Origin: Micromonospora_E sp048060115
GTDB lineage: Bacteria > Actinomycetota > Actinomycetes > Mycobacteriales > Micromonosporaceae
Length of the DNA stretch: 64,000 nucleotides
NCBI RefSeq assembly: GCF_048060115.1
Contig: NZ_JBHMIM010000019.1
Span: 45,523 to 109,522 of the forward strand
Direction of reading: 5' to 3'
The position numbers and the translations under genes are program-made. The notes below the pieces were generated by a model. It was not told the origin of the DNA and did no database searches. It saw only the letters and a list, made by a program, of their open reading frames with translations. Numbering within the stretch: the first letter of the stretch is position 1; each line of letters starts with the position of its first letter. Shown here one piece after another: positions 1 through 8,593 of this stretch.

Positions 1-187
1 GAAGCAACTTATGGACCACCTCGCCAAGGTGGCAGTGGCGAACAACTGCAGCCGACTCGAGTGGACCACCGACCGGGACAACACCCACGCCCAGCGCTTC
101 TACGCGCGCCTCGGCGTCACCCGCAACGACAACAAGATCTTCTACCGACTCGACAACCCGATGCCGCTGATGTCCGAAGGCATGTGA
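1..187 (+). CDS. GNAT-family N-acetyltransferase, C-terminal fragment
   Basis: The window opens inside this gene; only the last 61 codons (reading from base 2) are present. The readable part ends in a typical GNAT tail: an A-Q-R-F-Y-x-R-L-G-V segment, the last helix of the acetyl-CoA fold, followed by a beta strand with F-Y-R-L. GNAT enzymes transfer an acetyl group from acetyl-CoA to an amine; the substrate cannot be told from this tail. The stop is TGA at 185-187. Confidence 0.75.
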   Translation, partial: KQLMDHLAKVAVANNCSRLEWTTDRDNTHAQRFYARLGVTRNDNKIFYRLDNPMPLMSEGM

Positions 188-241
188 CCTGGCCGCGGAA
201 GTCTCAACGTTGAAGACTTCGACAACCGGCTGGGCTGCTGA

Positions 242-484
242 CAACCGACAGAAAAGGCACTCACCCGAAGTTGGCTCGCCCGGTCGTACGCGGCGACGAA
301 CCGGCTGGCAGAAGCCGGTGCCGAAGGCAGCCGCGCCCTGACTTTGGCCGTCGCGACCTCGGCTGCCAGGGCGATGACCTCCTTGAGCCACCTCCACACC
401 CGGCTTGCCGGCGCAACGGGATCCATCGAGGTCGTCGAGTTCCGCAATGCCTTCTCCGTCGTCGCGTCAACGACCAGACTGTGA
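242..484 (+). pseudogene. Startless coding-like fragment before creatininase
   Basis: An open frame runs between two TGA codons and has strongly G/C-ended codons, as in real genes here. No ATG, GTG or TTG start precedes its best coding part. The translation is alanine-rich and helical, with no family recognised. Its stop (482-484) lies two bases before the creatininase ATG, so it may be the tail of a decayed upstream partner. It is in the same frame as the GNAT fragment, separated by two stops. Confidence 0.3.
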
Positions 485-486
485 TC

Positions 487-1203
487 ATGGACTTGATCTC
501 CACCGCGACCACCACGGACGAGGCTCACCGGGCCGCCGACGTCGCCGTCCTCCCGGTGGGCAGCTTCGAACAACACGGCACCCACCTTCCGCTGATCACC
601 GACACCATCATCGCCTGCGCGATCGCGAAAGCCGCCGCGACCGCCTACGACCTGATGCTCCTTCCCCCGGTGACCATCAGCTGCTCGCAGGAACACACCG
701 GATGGCCCGGCACCGTCAGCATCCGCTCCTCCACCCTGACCCACATCATCACCGACATCGCGCATTCGCTACAGCAGGCCGGCGTCGACCGGTTGATCGT
801 GGTCAACGGCCACGGCGGCAACTACGTACTGTCCAACATCGTCCAGGAAGCCAACGCCGACAGACGACGCATGGCCCTGTACCCAAGGAGGCAAGACTGG
901 GAAACCGCCCGCCAGCACGCCGGCCTCGACAGCACCAGCCACGACGACATGCACGCCGGCGAGATCGAAACCTCCCTGCTCCTGCACCTGTGCCCCGAAC
1001 TCGTCCGATCCGGGTTCCAGACCGCCGACCATCTCACCGAACGACCCGACCTCCTGGTACTCGGCATGCGCGGCTACACCCACACCGGCGTCATCGGCGC
1101 ACCATCCACCGCCACCGCCACCAAAGGCATGGCCGTCCTCGACAGCCTGACCACCACCTTCGCCACCAGCATCGCGATCCTCCAACAGCACACCCAACCC
1201 TGA
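487..1203 (+). CDS. Creatininase-family amidohydrolase
   Basis: A 238-residue protein of the creatininase family (metal-dependent amidohydrolases that include creatinine amidohydrolase and MftE). The N-terminus shows the metal-binding pattern P-V-G-S-F-E-Q-H-G followed by H-L-P-L-x-T-D. The middle has the N-G-H-G-G-N loop, and near residue 160 there is H-A-G-E-I-E-T-S with the conserved Glu. Length is normal for the family. An upstream extension of the frame does not resemble the family, so the ATG at 487 is preferred. The true substrate is unknown, and no mycofactocin genes are visible nearby. Confidence 0.85.
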   Translation: MDLISTATTTDEAHRAADVAVLPVGSFEQHGTHLPLITDTIIACAIAKAAATAYDLMLLPPVTISCSQEHTGWPGTVSIRSSTLTHIITDIAHSLQQAGVDRLIVVNGHGGNYVLSNIVQEANADRRRMALYPRRQDWETARQHAGLDSTSHDDMHAGEIETSLLLHLCPELVRSGFQTADHLTERPDLLVLGMRGYTHTGVIGAPSTATATKGMAVLDSLTTTFATSIAILQQHTQP

Positions 1204-1314
1204 CCGGTCACGACCGCAGCCCGCTGCGCCTCGCCGACCGCCGTAGCGCTCGAGCGCAGAGCCGACCACACAACGACGGACCGCAGTGGGGATGGACTGC
1301 CGGGTGCGGCAAGA

Positions 1315-1590
1315 TCAGCGTGCGCCACGTTCAATTGCCCGGCCGGCGTCGACCACCCGCCGACCGGCTTCGACGTTCGCCACGGTGCCGCGGGTGCTGT
1401 AGACCAGCCCCGCGATGTCCTTCCGCGCGATCCCACGGCCGTACGTAGCTCGCCGAGCTTCCGGTCGAGCGATTGCTCCGCGCCCTGCAGCTGTCGTTGA
1501 TCAACCTCGCGATGGTCTTCGGCCGTGGCCGGTACCGTCCATTCGATAAACGTCCCGTCAGCCGTGGTTGGCGCCTGGCGAGTTGACCGC
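1315..1590 (-). pseudogene. Degenerate XRE-type regulator remnant
   Basis: Read on the minus strand, two adjacent frames join into a plausible regulator end. One frame gives a stretch ending L-D-R-K-L-G-E-L-R-T-A. One base over, the reading continues as a helix-turn-helix (R-K-D-I-A-G-L-V-Y-S-T-R-G-T-V-A-N-V-E) before a stop at 1315-1317. That pattern matches the start of Cro/XRE regulators common in actinomycetes. The frame change near 1440 and the lack of a clear start suggest a decayed gene. The assignment rests on pattern alone. Confidence 0.35.
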
Positions 1591-2245
1591 AGCCGATGGT
1601 GGATGCGCGATCCGGGGCCCGGCTGTATCTGGATATGCGTCGACTAGGGCTGGCGTCGCAGTTGTCCGCGTGTCTGGCCAATGGCAGTGCGAGCGGACAC
1701 ATTAGTCCGGCGCTGTCGATACCTCTCGACACCAAGGTCCCGGCACGACCCCGAGGCAAGGACGTGACCTTGGCGAGGTTCGACATCTCGCGAGTCGACA
1801 CTCGGCCGAACAGGCCAAAGCCATGAAGCGTCCGCGGCTGCGGTAGCCCCAGCGTCGAAGGTTCGTGTCGAGGCTGTTCGACACCCACCGCCTTGCCCAG
1901 GCTGTTCGCAGCAAGTCGATCAGCGCTCGGGTCTACCGCGTGCCGCCGACCAGCGGGTAATTGCAGCGGACTTCGGCGGCCAGCCGCGTACCTAGCGTGA
2001 CCGCTGGCCGCCCCGTCAGACAGCCTGCCGTGCCGGTGTCCCCCGTCACCGGCACGGCAGGCCCACCACACGCCGCACCAGTCGAAGGGTGAAGTCATGT
2101 TGCCACCTAGCGGGCTGCGGGTCGCCCTCGCCGCCTCCCTGGCCTGCGCGACCGGGCCGAACCCCCACCTGTCGGCCCTCGATCTGCGCGACCGGCGAGC
2201 CGCGTCTCGCCAGCCGTTCACGCCGTGGACGGGACGGCACCCTCG
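1591..2245. other. Intergenic region, no gene seen
   Basis: No frame here combines a start, a ribosome-binding site and convincing codon use. Two short opposing frames at 1596-1914 overlap, and neither resembles a known family. The DNA may hold decayed remains related to the XRE fragment on its left. Confidence 0.4.
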
Positions 2246-2929
2246 ATGACCGTCTACCAGTCCGGTACCGGTCGGCGGTCGGTGTTGTCGTTGCCGGTTG
2301 ATCGTCGGTTGTTGGCGGATGAGTTCTTCCTGATGGCGCATCACGACGTGTCGGGTCAGTTGCGGGTGACGGCGCGGATCGCCGGGTTGGGGGTGGCGGC
2401 TGCGGTGTTGGCGGATCTGGTCGTGGCGGGGGTGTTGGTGGTGACGCCGTCGGGGCATCTGGCGTGTCCGGAACCGGGGGTGCGGCTGGTCGGGTTGGAG
2501 CGGCAGATCGTGGCCTGGGTGGCGGCTGAGCCGGGTCAGCCGGTTCCGGTGTGGCTCGACGTTCTCGCGGATGTGTCGGTGCCGGCGATCGGTCAGCGGT
2601 TGGCCGACGCGGGGGTGGTGCGTCCGGTGCGGGTCCGGCGGCTGGTGACGGTCCGGACGGTGTGGGAGCCGGCGGACATGAACGTGGCGGCGTGGCCGTG
2701 GGCCCGGTTGTCGACCCGGATCGGCCGCGGCGACCGGTTGGACCAGTTCGACAGCGTTCTGGCGCGGTTGTGTGTCGCCGCTGGTGTCGAGGGCCGGTTC
2801 CTCGGCGGTGAGCCGCGGGCTCGGCAGCGTCTGGACCGGTTGTTGAGCCTGGTGCCGGCGCAGGTCGACGCCCTGTTGTGGGAGTTGTCGGCGGCGGTCG
2901 GTCGGGCTGTGCTGGGTGGTCGGACCTGA
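2246..2929 (+). CDS. GPP34 (GOLPH3)-family protein
   Basis: A 227-residue protein with the layout of actinobacterial GPP34 proteins, relatives of the eukaryotic phosphoinositide-binding Golgi protein GOLPH3. It has an N-terminal L-x-L-P-x-x-x-x-L-L-A-D-E-F helix, a repeated R-x-x-A-R-I-x-G-L-G-V-A-A-A-V-L-A-D-L helix, and a C-terminal R-L-D-R-L-L-S-L-V-P-A-Q-V-D-A-L-L-W-E-L segment. The bacterial role is unknown; membrane or lipid association is inferred from the family. A GTG at 2225 is an alternative start. The APC permease begins about 100 bases downstream. Confidence 0.75.
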   Translation: MTVYQSGTGRRSVLSLPVDRRLLADEFFLMAHHDVSGQLRVTARIAGLGVAAAVLADLVVAGVLVVTPSGHLACPEPGVRLVGLERQIVAWVAAEPGQPVPVWLDVLADVSVPAIGQRLADAGVVRPVRVRRLVTVRTVWEPADMNVAAWPWARLSTRIGRGDRLDQFDSVLARLCVAAGVEGRFLGGEPRARQRLDRLLSLVPAQVDALLWELSAAVGRAVLGGRT

Positions 2930-3032
2930 CCACCGTCTGCCCTGTTCAGGCGTCTGCTCAGGCACCCTGCCCGCCCTTTTCTCTGACCTGCCTCCGTCTC
3001 GTCTGGTTCTTGTCTTTTCTTGGGGGATCGTT

Positions 3033-4556
3033 GTGTCGGTTTCGTTTGGTGTGCCGCGTCCGCGTCGGGGTGGTGTCGCCGCCGCGTTGGCCAGGTCGCG
3101 GCTGGGTGTGCCGCAGGTGGTGTTCTTTGTCCTGGCGGCTGCGGCGCCGATGACGGTGGTCGCGTCGGCGGTGCCGACCGCGTACGCGGTGACCGGCCTG
3201 TCGGGGGTGCCGGTCGCGTACGCGGCGACCGCCGCCGTGATGGTGGTGTTCGCGGTCGGCTACGTCGCGATGTCGCGGCATGTCGTCAACGCCGGGTCGA
3301 TGTACTCGTACGTCGCGCACGCTCTCGGCCCGGCCTGTGGGGTGGCGGCGGCGTTCGTCGCGGTGGTCGCCTACAACCTGATGCAGATCGGCCTGTACGG
3401 GGCGTTCGGTGTCGTCACGGCCGCGACCGTGTCGGCGGTGGCCGGTGTCGGCGTGTCGTGGTGGGTGTGGGCGCTCGGCGGCTGGCTGCTGGTCGCGGTG
3501 CTGGGGTTGGCGCGGGTCGACCTCAACGGCCGGGTCCTGGGTGTGCTGCTGGTCGCGGAGATCACCGTGGTGGTGGTCTTCGACACCGTGATGGCTACCC
3601 ACCCCGCCGCAGGCGGGGGACTAGCGTTGCACGGGTTGGCGCCGGGGCATCTGGCGGTGCCGGGGATGGCGGCGATCCTCGTCGGCGGGATCGCCGGCTA
3701 CGTCGGTGTCGAGGCCACCACCGTCCTCGCGGAGGAGACCCGCGACCCCGGCCGTACGGTCGCGCACGCCACCTACACTGCGATCGCCGTCACCGCCGTG
3801 TTGTATGCGGGGTCGGCGTGGGCGATGCAGACCGCCGCCGGCCCCACCCAGATCATCGACGCCGCCACCCGCCATGGGCCGGAGTTGATGTTCGTGCTGG
3901 TCGACGGCCACCTCCCACGCCTGTTCGTGGACGTGGGCCGGTTGCTGCTGGTGACGAGCCTGTTCGCCGCTCTGTTGGCCTTCCACAACATGGTCGCCCG
4001 CTATTTGTTCGCGTTGGGCCGTGAGCAGGTCCTTCCCGCCGCGCTGGGGCGTACCAGCGGGCGGACCGGGGCGCCGCGGCTCGGTTCGCTGGCCCAGACC
4101 GGCGTGGCCGGCCTCGTCATCGTGGTCTACGCCCTGGCCGGCCTGGATCCGATCGTTCATCTGTTCTTCTGGCTGACCGTCACCGGCGGCCTGGGCGTGT
4201 TGATCCTGATGACCGCGACCAGCCTCGCCGTCCTCGTCTACTTTCGTCACGACCGCCGGGGTGAGTCCCGCTGGTCGACCGCGTTCGCTCCGGGCGTCGC
4301 GCTCAATCTGCTGGTGTTCATCCTCGGCGGCACTCTCATCGGTTTCGGTGACCTCCTCGACGCCCCGCCCGGCTCGCCGGCCCGGTGGGCGCTGCCCGGC
4401 CTCTACGCCGCCGCCGTCACCGCCGGCCTGGCATGGGCCGCCGTCCTGCACCGCACCCGCCGCCATGTCTACGCCACCGTCGGCGCGGGCGCCGACGCCG
4501 CGACCCGCCCCACCACCCACCCGACGCCCGCCGTCCGTAAGGAGATCCGTCGGTGA
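3033..4556 (+). CDS. APC-superfamily amino acid permease
   Basis: A 507-residue membrane protein with about twelve hydrophobic segments and the APC hallmarks. These include an early helix followed by Y-A-V-T-G-L-S-G-V-P, a G-S-M-Y-S-Y-V segment, and a mid-protein G-G-I-A-G-Y-V-G-V-E-A-T-T-V-L-A-E-E-T-R-D-P signature. Such proteins import amino acids or amines with protons or by exchange; the substrate is not predictable. The GTG at 3033 follows GGGGGAT and puts the first helix close to the N-terminus. The gene overlaps the next acetyltransferase by four bases, which suggests one operon. Confidence 0.88.
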   Translation: MSVSFGVPRPRRGGVAAALARSRLGVPQVVFFVLAAAAPMTVVASAVPTAYAVTGLSGVPVAYAATAAVMVVFAVGYVAMSRHVVNAGSMYSYVAHALGPACGVAAAFVAVVAYNLMQIGLYGAFGVVTAATVSAVAGVGVSWWVWALGGWLLVAVLGLARVDLNGRVLGVLLVAEITVVVVFDTVMATHPAAGGGLALHGLAPGHLAVPGMAAILVGGIAGYVGVEATTVLAEETRDPGRTVAHATYTAIAVTAVLYAGSAWAMQTAAGPTQIIDAATRHGPELMFVLVDGHLPRLFVDVGRLLLVTSLFAALLAFHNMVARYLFALGREQVLPAALGRTSGRTGAPRLGSLAQTGVAGLVIVVYALAGLDPIVHLFFWLTVTGGLGVLILMTATSLAVLVYFRHDRRGESRWSTAFAPGVALNLLVFILGGTLIGFGDLLDAPPGSPARWALPGLYAAAVTAGLAWAAVLHRTRRHVYATVGAGADAATRPTTHPTPAVRKEIRR

Positions 4557-5191
4557 CCACCACCCCCACCACGACCGTGATCCGTGTCGCCGACCGCCAC
4601 GACATCCCCGCACTCACGGCGACCCTGGTCGAGGCGTTCGTCGGCACTCCCGACGCCGTCTGGCTCATCCCCGACCCGGCCGAACGCCGACACGTCTACC
4701 AGCGACTCTGCCCGGCGATCCTCACCCACGCCATGACCTCGGGCACCGTGTACACCAGCGGCGACCACGCCGGCGCCGCCGTCTGGCTGCCCCATACCAT
4801 CGCCCACGACCTCGATCCCCACCACACCGCCCTCATCGACCGGATCGCCGGCCAACACGCTCCACGGTTCGCCCGCCTCGCCGCCGTGCTGCACCACCAC
4901 ACCCCGCGCCGCCCCCACACCTACCTCGCCTACCTCGGCGTCACACCCGACCGGCAGCGCCACGGCCTCGGCACCGCCCTGCTCGCCCACCGGCACACCA
5001 CCTGCGACACCGCCGGCACCCCCGTCCACCTCGTCGCCACCACCACCGACGCCCGACGCCTCTACCAACGGCACGGCTACTACGACACCACACCGACGCC
5101 GGTCCACCTGCCCGACGGCGGACCACCCCTGTGGCCCATGTGGCGCCAACCCCGACCCGCCGGCCGACCCGCCCCCACCGGCACCCACTGA
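4553..5191 (+). CDS. GNAT-family N-acetyltransferase
   Basis: A 212-residue GNAT enzyme. The acetyl-CoA loop is visible near residue 132 as R-Q-R-H-G-L-G-T-A-L, after a Y-L-A-Y-L-G-V strand. The later A-R-R-L-Y-Q-R-H-G-Y segment is the usual C-terminal helix and strand. It starts at a GTG inside the permease stop (GTGA), preceded by GGAG, and its own stop overlaps the following ATG (TGATG). The permease, acetyltransferase and methyltransferase are therefore likely translated together. The acceptor is unknown; a small amine or amino acid carried by the permease is a guess. Confidence 0.85.
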   Translation: MTTTPTTTVIRVADRHDIPALTATLVEAFVGTPDAVWLIPDPAERRHVYQRLCPAILTHAMTSGTVYTSGDHAGAAVWLPHTIAHDLDPHHTALIDRIAGQHAPRFARLAAVLHHHTPRRPHTYLAYLGVTPDRQRHGLGTALLAHRHTTCDTAGTPVHLVATTTDARRLYQRHGYYDTTPTPVHLPDGGPPLWPMWRQPRPAGRPAPTGTH

Positions 5192-6000
5192 TGACCGACA
5201 CACCCACCGCCACCATGACCCGACAGCCCACCATCGACACCCGGCGGCCGACGCTCGCCCGGATCGTCAACTACTGGGCCGGCGGCAAGGACCACTTCGC
5301 CGCCGACCGCACCCTCGCCGACCACATCACCGCAGCCCATCCCGGCATCCCCCACAGCTACCGGGCCGCCCGACAGGCCGCCGCCCACACCGTCGCGGCC
5401 CTCGCCGCCGACGGGATACGCCAGTTCGTCGACCTCAACCCCGGGCTGCCCGACCCTGGCGGCGCCGACACCCACACCATCGCCCAACACGTCGCCCCGA
5501 CCAGCACCATCGTGTACGTCGACCACGATCCGCTCGTCCTCGCCCACTGCAGGGCCCTGCACACCAGCCACCCCGCCGGAAGGGTGATCGTGGTCGACGC
5601 CGACCCCACCCGACCAGCGCACCTGGCCACCGCCGTCACCGCCCACATCGACCCGGCGGAGCCGGTCGCCGTCATGGCCACCAGCGTCGCCCACCACCTC
5701 GCGGACCACCACCTCCACGACCTGGCCGGCCACCTCGCCCAGCGTCTACCCGCCCACAGCGTCCTGGTGGTCACCATCCACACCCACCCCGTCGACCACC
5801 GGCTCCGGGCCGCGCGGCACCACCTCGTCGCGGCGGGAATCCCCTACCACCACCGCAGCCCCGACCACACCGCCGCCCTACTCCACCAACCCGGCCTCAC
5901 CACCCCACACCCTCCGCCGCCGAACCCGGACGCCACCAACCACTCCCGCGGCACCACAGCCGCCGTCCTCATCGCCCATATCAACCCCCGCGCCCGCTGA
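5191..6000 (+). CDS. SAM-dependent methyltransferase, DUF574 type
   Basis: A 269-residue member of the actinobacterial S-adenosyl methyltransferase family formerly called DUF574. The N-terminal signature R-I-V-N-Y-W-A-G-G-K-D-H-F-A-A-D-R is characteristic. It is followed by a Q-F-V-D-L-N-P-G-L-P segment that replaces the usual D-x-G-x-G SAM loop, then Y-V-D-H-D-P-L-V-L, where the acidic residue binds SAM ribose. These proteins are abundant in streptomycetes and relatives but few have assigned substrates. The tail is rich in His and Pro. The ATG overlaps the upstream stop. Confidence 0.85.
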   Translation: MTDTPTATMTRQPTIDTRRPTLARIVNYWAGGKDHFAADRTLADHITAAHPGIPHSYRAARQAAAHTVAALAADGIRQFVDLNPGLPDPGGADTHTIAQHVAPTSTIVYVDHDPLVLAHCRALHTSHPAGRVIVVDADPTRPAHLATAVTAHIDPAEPVAVMATSVAHHLADHHLHDLAGHLAQRLPAHSVLVVTIHTHPVDHRLRAARHHLVAAGIPYHHRSPDHTAALLHQPGLTTPHPPPPNPDATNHSRGTTAAVLIAHINPRAR

Positions 6001-6112
6001 CCGACCCGCCCCTCCCCGCCACATCCGAGGAACCCACCCCGCCATGACCCGCCAACCACACCGAACCCCCGACCGCACATCTACCGGCCCCGCACCCCGC
6101 CACTGACCCCCC

Positions 6113-6787
6113 ATGGCCGCCGAATACCGCCTCTACACCACCGCCACCACACCCGCCGCCACCGTCCTGAACCTGATCGGAGCCACGCTGCACGCGCAAC
6201 CGGTCGAGATCGGCCTCGCCCGCGACGGCCTCACCGTCCAGGCCCGGCCCCTGCACCCCGACGACGACCTCGCCGGCTCCTACGGCCAACACCACGCCCG
6301 CCTCGAAGTCCTCTACCGCCACCGGCCCCACCACACCAACGCCGACCAGGAAACCGCCGACATCATCAACAGCGTCGTCACCCTCCTACGAACACACCCC
6401 GGCGACGCCACCCTCGTCCACCACGAACAGATCGTCCTGCGCCACCACGCAGGCCACACCACCATCAACACCGACTGGGCCGGATGGCACGAAACCCCCA
6501 CCCTCCACTGGTACCGCGACGCCATCCCCGGCCGAAGCATGCCCACCAGCCACACCTTCCGCGGCGACGTCCTCAACCGTGAGCAGATCATCGACCTCCT
6601 CACCCGACGCCGCACCAACCCGGTCAGCGTCCGCCTCGGCGAGCGCCACCTCGTCGGCGTCGTCAACATCACCTACGACACCCGACACCACGAAATCGTC
6701 CTCGACCTCGACCCCATCGCCCTCGACGACATCCTCACCGCCCTCACCACCGACCACCCCCAGCCACGTCCGGCAGGCCCGGAGTAA
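6113..6787 (+). CDS. Hypothetical protein, possibly SitI3-like N-terminus
   Basis: A 224-residue soluble protein. The first part (E-Y-R-L-Y-T-T-A-T-T-P, then a strand with D-A-T-L-V-H-H-E-Q-I-V-L-R-H near residue 105) loosely resembles SitI3-type immunity proteins, but the match is weak. The C-terminal 70 residues form a separate strand-rich region. It lies just before two phage-type genes and ends two bases before an upstream candidate start of the next gene. No function is claimed. Confidence 0.55.
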   Translation: MAAEYRLYTTATTPAATVLNLIGATLHAQPVEIGLARDGLTVQARPLHPDDDLAGSYGQHHARLEVLYRHRPHHTNADQETADIINSVVTLLRTHPGDATLVHHEQIVLRHHAGHTTINTDWAGWHETPTLHWYRDAIPGRSMPTSHTFRGDVLNREQIIDLLTRRRTNPVSVRLGERHLVGVVNITYDTRHHEIVLDLDPIALDDILTALTTDHPQPRPAGPE

Positions 6788-6948
6788 CCGTGCTGCCCAT
6801 CCTCACCGCCGACGACGGCCCACCCGACGACCCCCACGGCGACAACACCTTGCGCGACGTCCTCGCCCTGTCCGCCCCGTCGGCCGCGCGGCCCTACCTC
6901 CCCGCGCGGTGTCTGACCCGGCTCACTGCTGATCAGGAGTTACCACTC

Positions 6949-7527
6949 GTGCCCAGTTTCATCTTCGATGCTGCCGGCACCGCGCCGCTGCTCATGCACA
7001 ACGCGCGGTTGGTCGATCCCCTCGACACCATCGTGCGGCAGATCCGGCCCATCTCGGCCAAGGCGAAGAAGACCGACGACGACCACGCCGAGATCGCCCA
7101 GCTGGAATGGCTCGGCGGCCTCTACCACGACCCCGACGTCGGTCCGTTCATCCCGGCACCGAACCTGACCAAATGCCTGGTCGAGGGCGCCCGCCTGTCA
7201 CGCGACGGCAAGAAGGTCGAACGCGGTGTGCTGATCGAAACGATGAAGGTCCCGGTGCTGTACGAGGGTCCCCGGGATCCCGCCGCCCTCTACGCCGACA
7301 CCCGCCACGTCCACCGCGCCCCCGTCAAGGTCGGCAACGCCCGCGTCATGCGCACCCGACCGGTGTTTCCCCGCTGGCGGTTACAGGCCCGCGGCGTCTA
7401 CGACCCCGCCGTCATCAACCTGGCCGATCTGCGTAACGCCGCCCACACCGCCGGAGCGTTGATCGGACTCGGCGACGGACGGCCCACCTACGGCCGGTTC
7501 GTCGGCACCCTCGACGGCACGGACTGA
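6949..7527 (+). CDS. Phage-type conserved hypothetical protein
   Basis: A 192-residue protein of a kind seen in actinobacteriophages. Features are a P-L-L-M-H-N-A-R-L-V-D-P-L-D opening, a lysine-rich K-A-K-K-T-D-D-D-H-A-E-I segment, G-G-L-Y, and an I-G-L-G-D-G-R-P-x-Y-G-R-F ending. Function is unknown. The GTG at 6949 is chosen because AGGAG sits ten bases upstream and homolog-like sequence starts there. The frame stays open to a GTG at 6790, so a 245-residue form is possible. It ends two bases before the next gene, its likely partner. Confidence 0.7.
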   Translation: MPSFIFDAAGTAPLLMHNARLVDPLDTIVRQIRPISAKAKKTDDDHAEIAQLEWLGGLYHDPDVGPFIPAPNLTKCLVEGARLSRDGKKVERGVLIETMKVPVLYEGPRDPAALYADTRHVHRAPVKVGNARVMRTRPVFPRWRLQARGVYDPAVINLADLRNAAHTAGALIGLGDGRPTYGRFVGTLDGTD

Positions 7528-7528
7528 C

Positions 7529-8254
7529 ATGGACACGACCCGCCCAACCCCACCCCCGGACGATGACCGCAGCGCCGCTCGCCGACCCGGCCAGCCGATC
7601 GGCCCAGCCCCCCGGTGGCAGATCCTCGCCACCGCGATGTCGCGGCTCCAGCCCGGAGACATCCTGAGCTACGACGAGATGGGACAACTGCTCGACCTCG
7701 ACCCCGCCGACCACACCGGTGGCCGGCAGGCCATCCACGCCGCCGCCCGCAAAGCCGCGGAGGTCCTGCTCACCCGGCACCGCACGGTGTTCACCGTCGC
7801 GCGCGGGCGGGGCTACCAGCACGCCCGCCCCGACCAGGTCCTCGACCTCGCGTACCGCCACCAGGCCCGCGCCGTCGCCGAGGTCACCGACGCCCACACC
7901 AAGGTCGGCACCATCGACCTCACCAGGCTCGACGTGACCGCCGCCCGGCTGGTCCAGGCCACCGCCACCGGCCTCGCCCACCAGGCCGCGATGATGCGCC
8001 AACTCGACGTCCGCCAGGACCGGCTCGACACCGCGATGGCCGCCCTGCAGCAAATCCCCCGGATTGGTGACGCCCGGACCGAACCCCACCAACCCCGGCA
8101 CACCCCCGGACCGCGGGGCGGCCGTGACGGCCCCGCCACCTACCAGCAGCCTTCCGTCGTCGCCCGGGTCGACCCGCAGGTCACCGAACTCGACACCGGC
8201 GGACGCGGCACACCGCCGCCCATCAGCTCCCCACACCCCGAACCCGGGGCGTAG
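7529..8254 (+). CDS. Phage-type hypothetical protein, partner of upstream gene
   Basis: A 241-residue protein. Residues 30-110 form a compact domain (W-Q-I-L-A-T-A-M, L-x-P-G-D-I-L-S-Y-D-E-M-G-Q-L-L, then H-R-T-V-F-T-V-A-R-G-R-G-Y-Q) like small DNA-associated proteins that accompany the preceding gene type in actinophages. A helical, probably coiled region follows at about 110-175, then a disordered Pro/Gly tail. Spacing to the upstream gene is one base. The role is unknown; DNA binding is a possibility only. Confidence 0.65.
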   Translation: MDTTRPTPPPDDDRSAARRPGQPIGPAPRWQILATAMSRLQPGDILSYDEMGQLLDLDPADHTGGRQAIHAAARKAAEVLLTRHRTVFTVARGRGYQHARPDQVLDLAYRHQARAVAEVTDAHTKVGTIDLTRLDVTAARLVQATATGLAHQAAMMRQLDVRQDRLDTAMAALQQIPRIGDARTEPHQPRHTPGPRGGRDGPATYQQPSVVARVDPQVTELDTGGRGTPPPISSPHPEPGA

Positions 8255-8593
8255 AGGGGGAACCCATGGCACGCCTGCGTCGCGGCGCGCCGAGCCAAGC
8301 CGCCCGCTCGGCTCGGCAGGGCAGCGCACGGCATGCCAGGGCCATCCAGGGAGGAACACCTCCGGGGTCCGACCCGACACCGGGCCGGACCCCGGAGCCC
8401 CCGACCAGCCACGACGACCCGAACCAGCACAACCCAGCCCGCCCACACTCCCCGGCCGTTCCAGACGCGCCGTAGCGACCTGACCGCCCGGCTCGACCGA
8501 ACGCGCGACAGCCAGGTCCGTGTCCGGGCCGACGACCACCACCAGAGCAAGCACGACCGGCCGACCGGCCGGCAGGCACGAGAGGAGCGAGCA
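8255..8593 (+). other. Intergenic region with a small optional ORF
   Basis: No convincing gene lies here. An ATG at 8266 preceded by GAGGGGG opens a 69-codon frame rich in Ala, Arg and Pro, with no family resemblance. Its downstream half carries the hairpin noted separately. The last bases hold GAGGAG, which serves the next gene. Confidence 0.35.
8362..8395 (+). terminator. GC-rich hairpin, possible terminator
   Basis: Ten-base arms CCGGGGTCCG and CGGACCCCGG pair perfectly around a 14-base loop. The hairpin lies between the phage-type pair and the next enzyme. No T-run follows, as is common in GC-rich actinomycetes, so termination is inferred from the fold alone. Confidence 0.4.

Noticed and set aside
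1331..2965. A 544-codon minus-strand frame across the gap and the GPP34 gene
   Set aside because: Low-complexity Arg/Pro/His translation, antisense to a recognisable gene for its upstream half.
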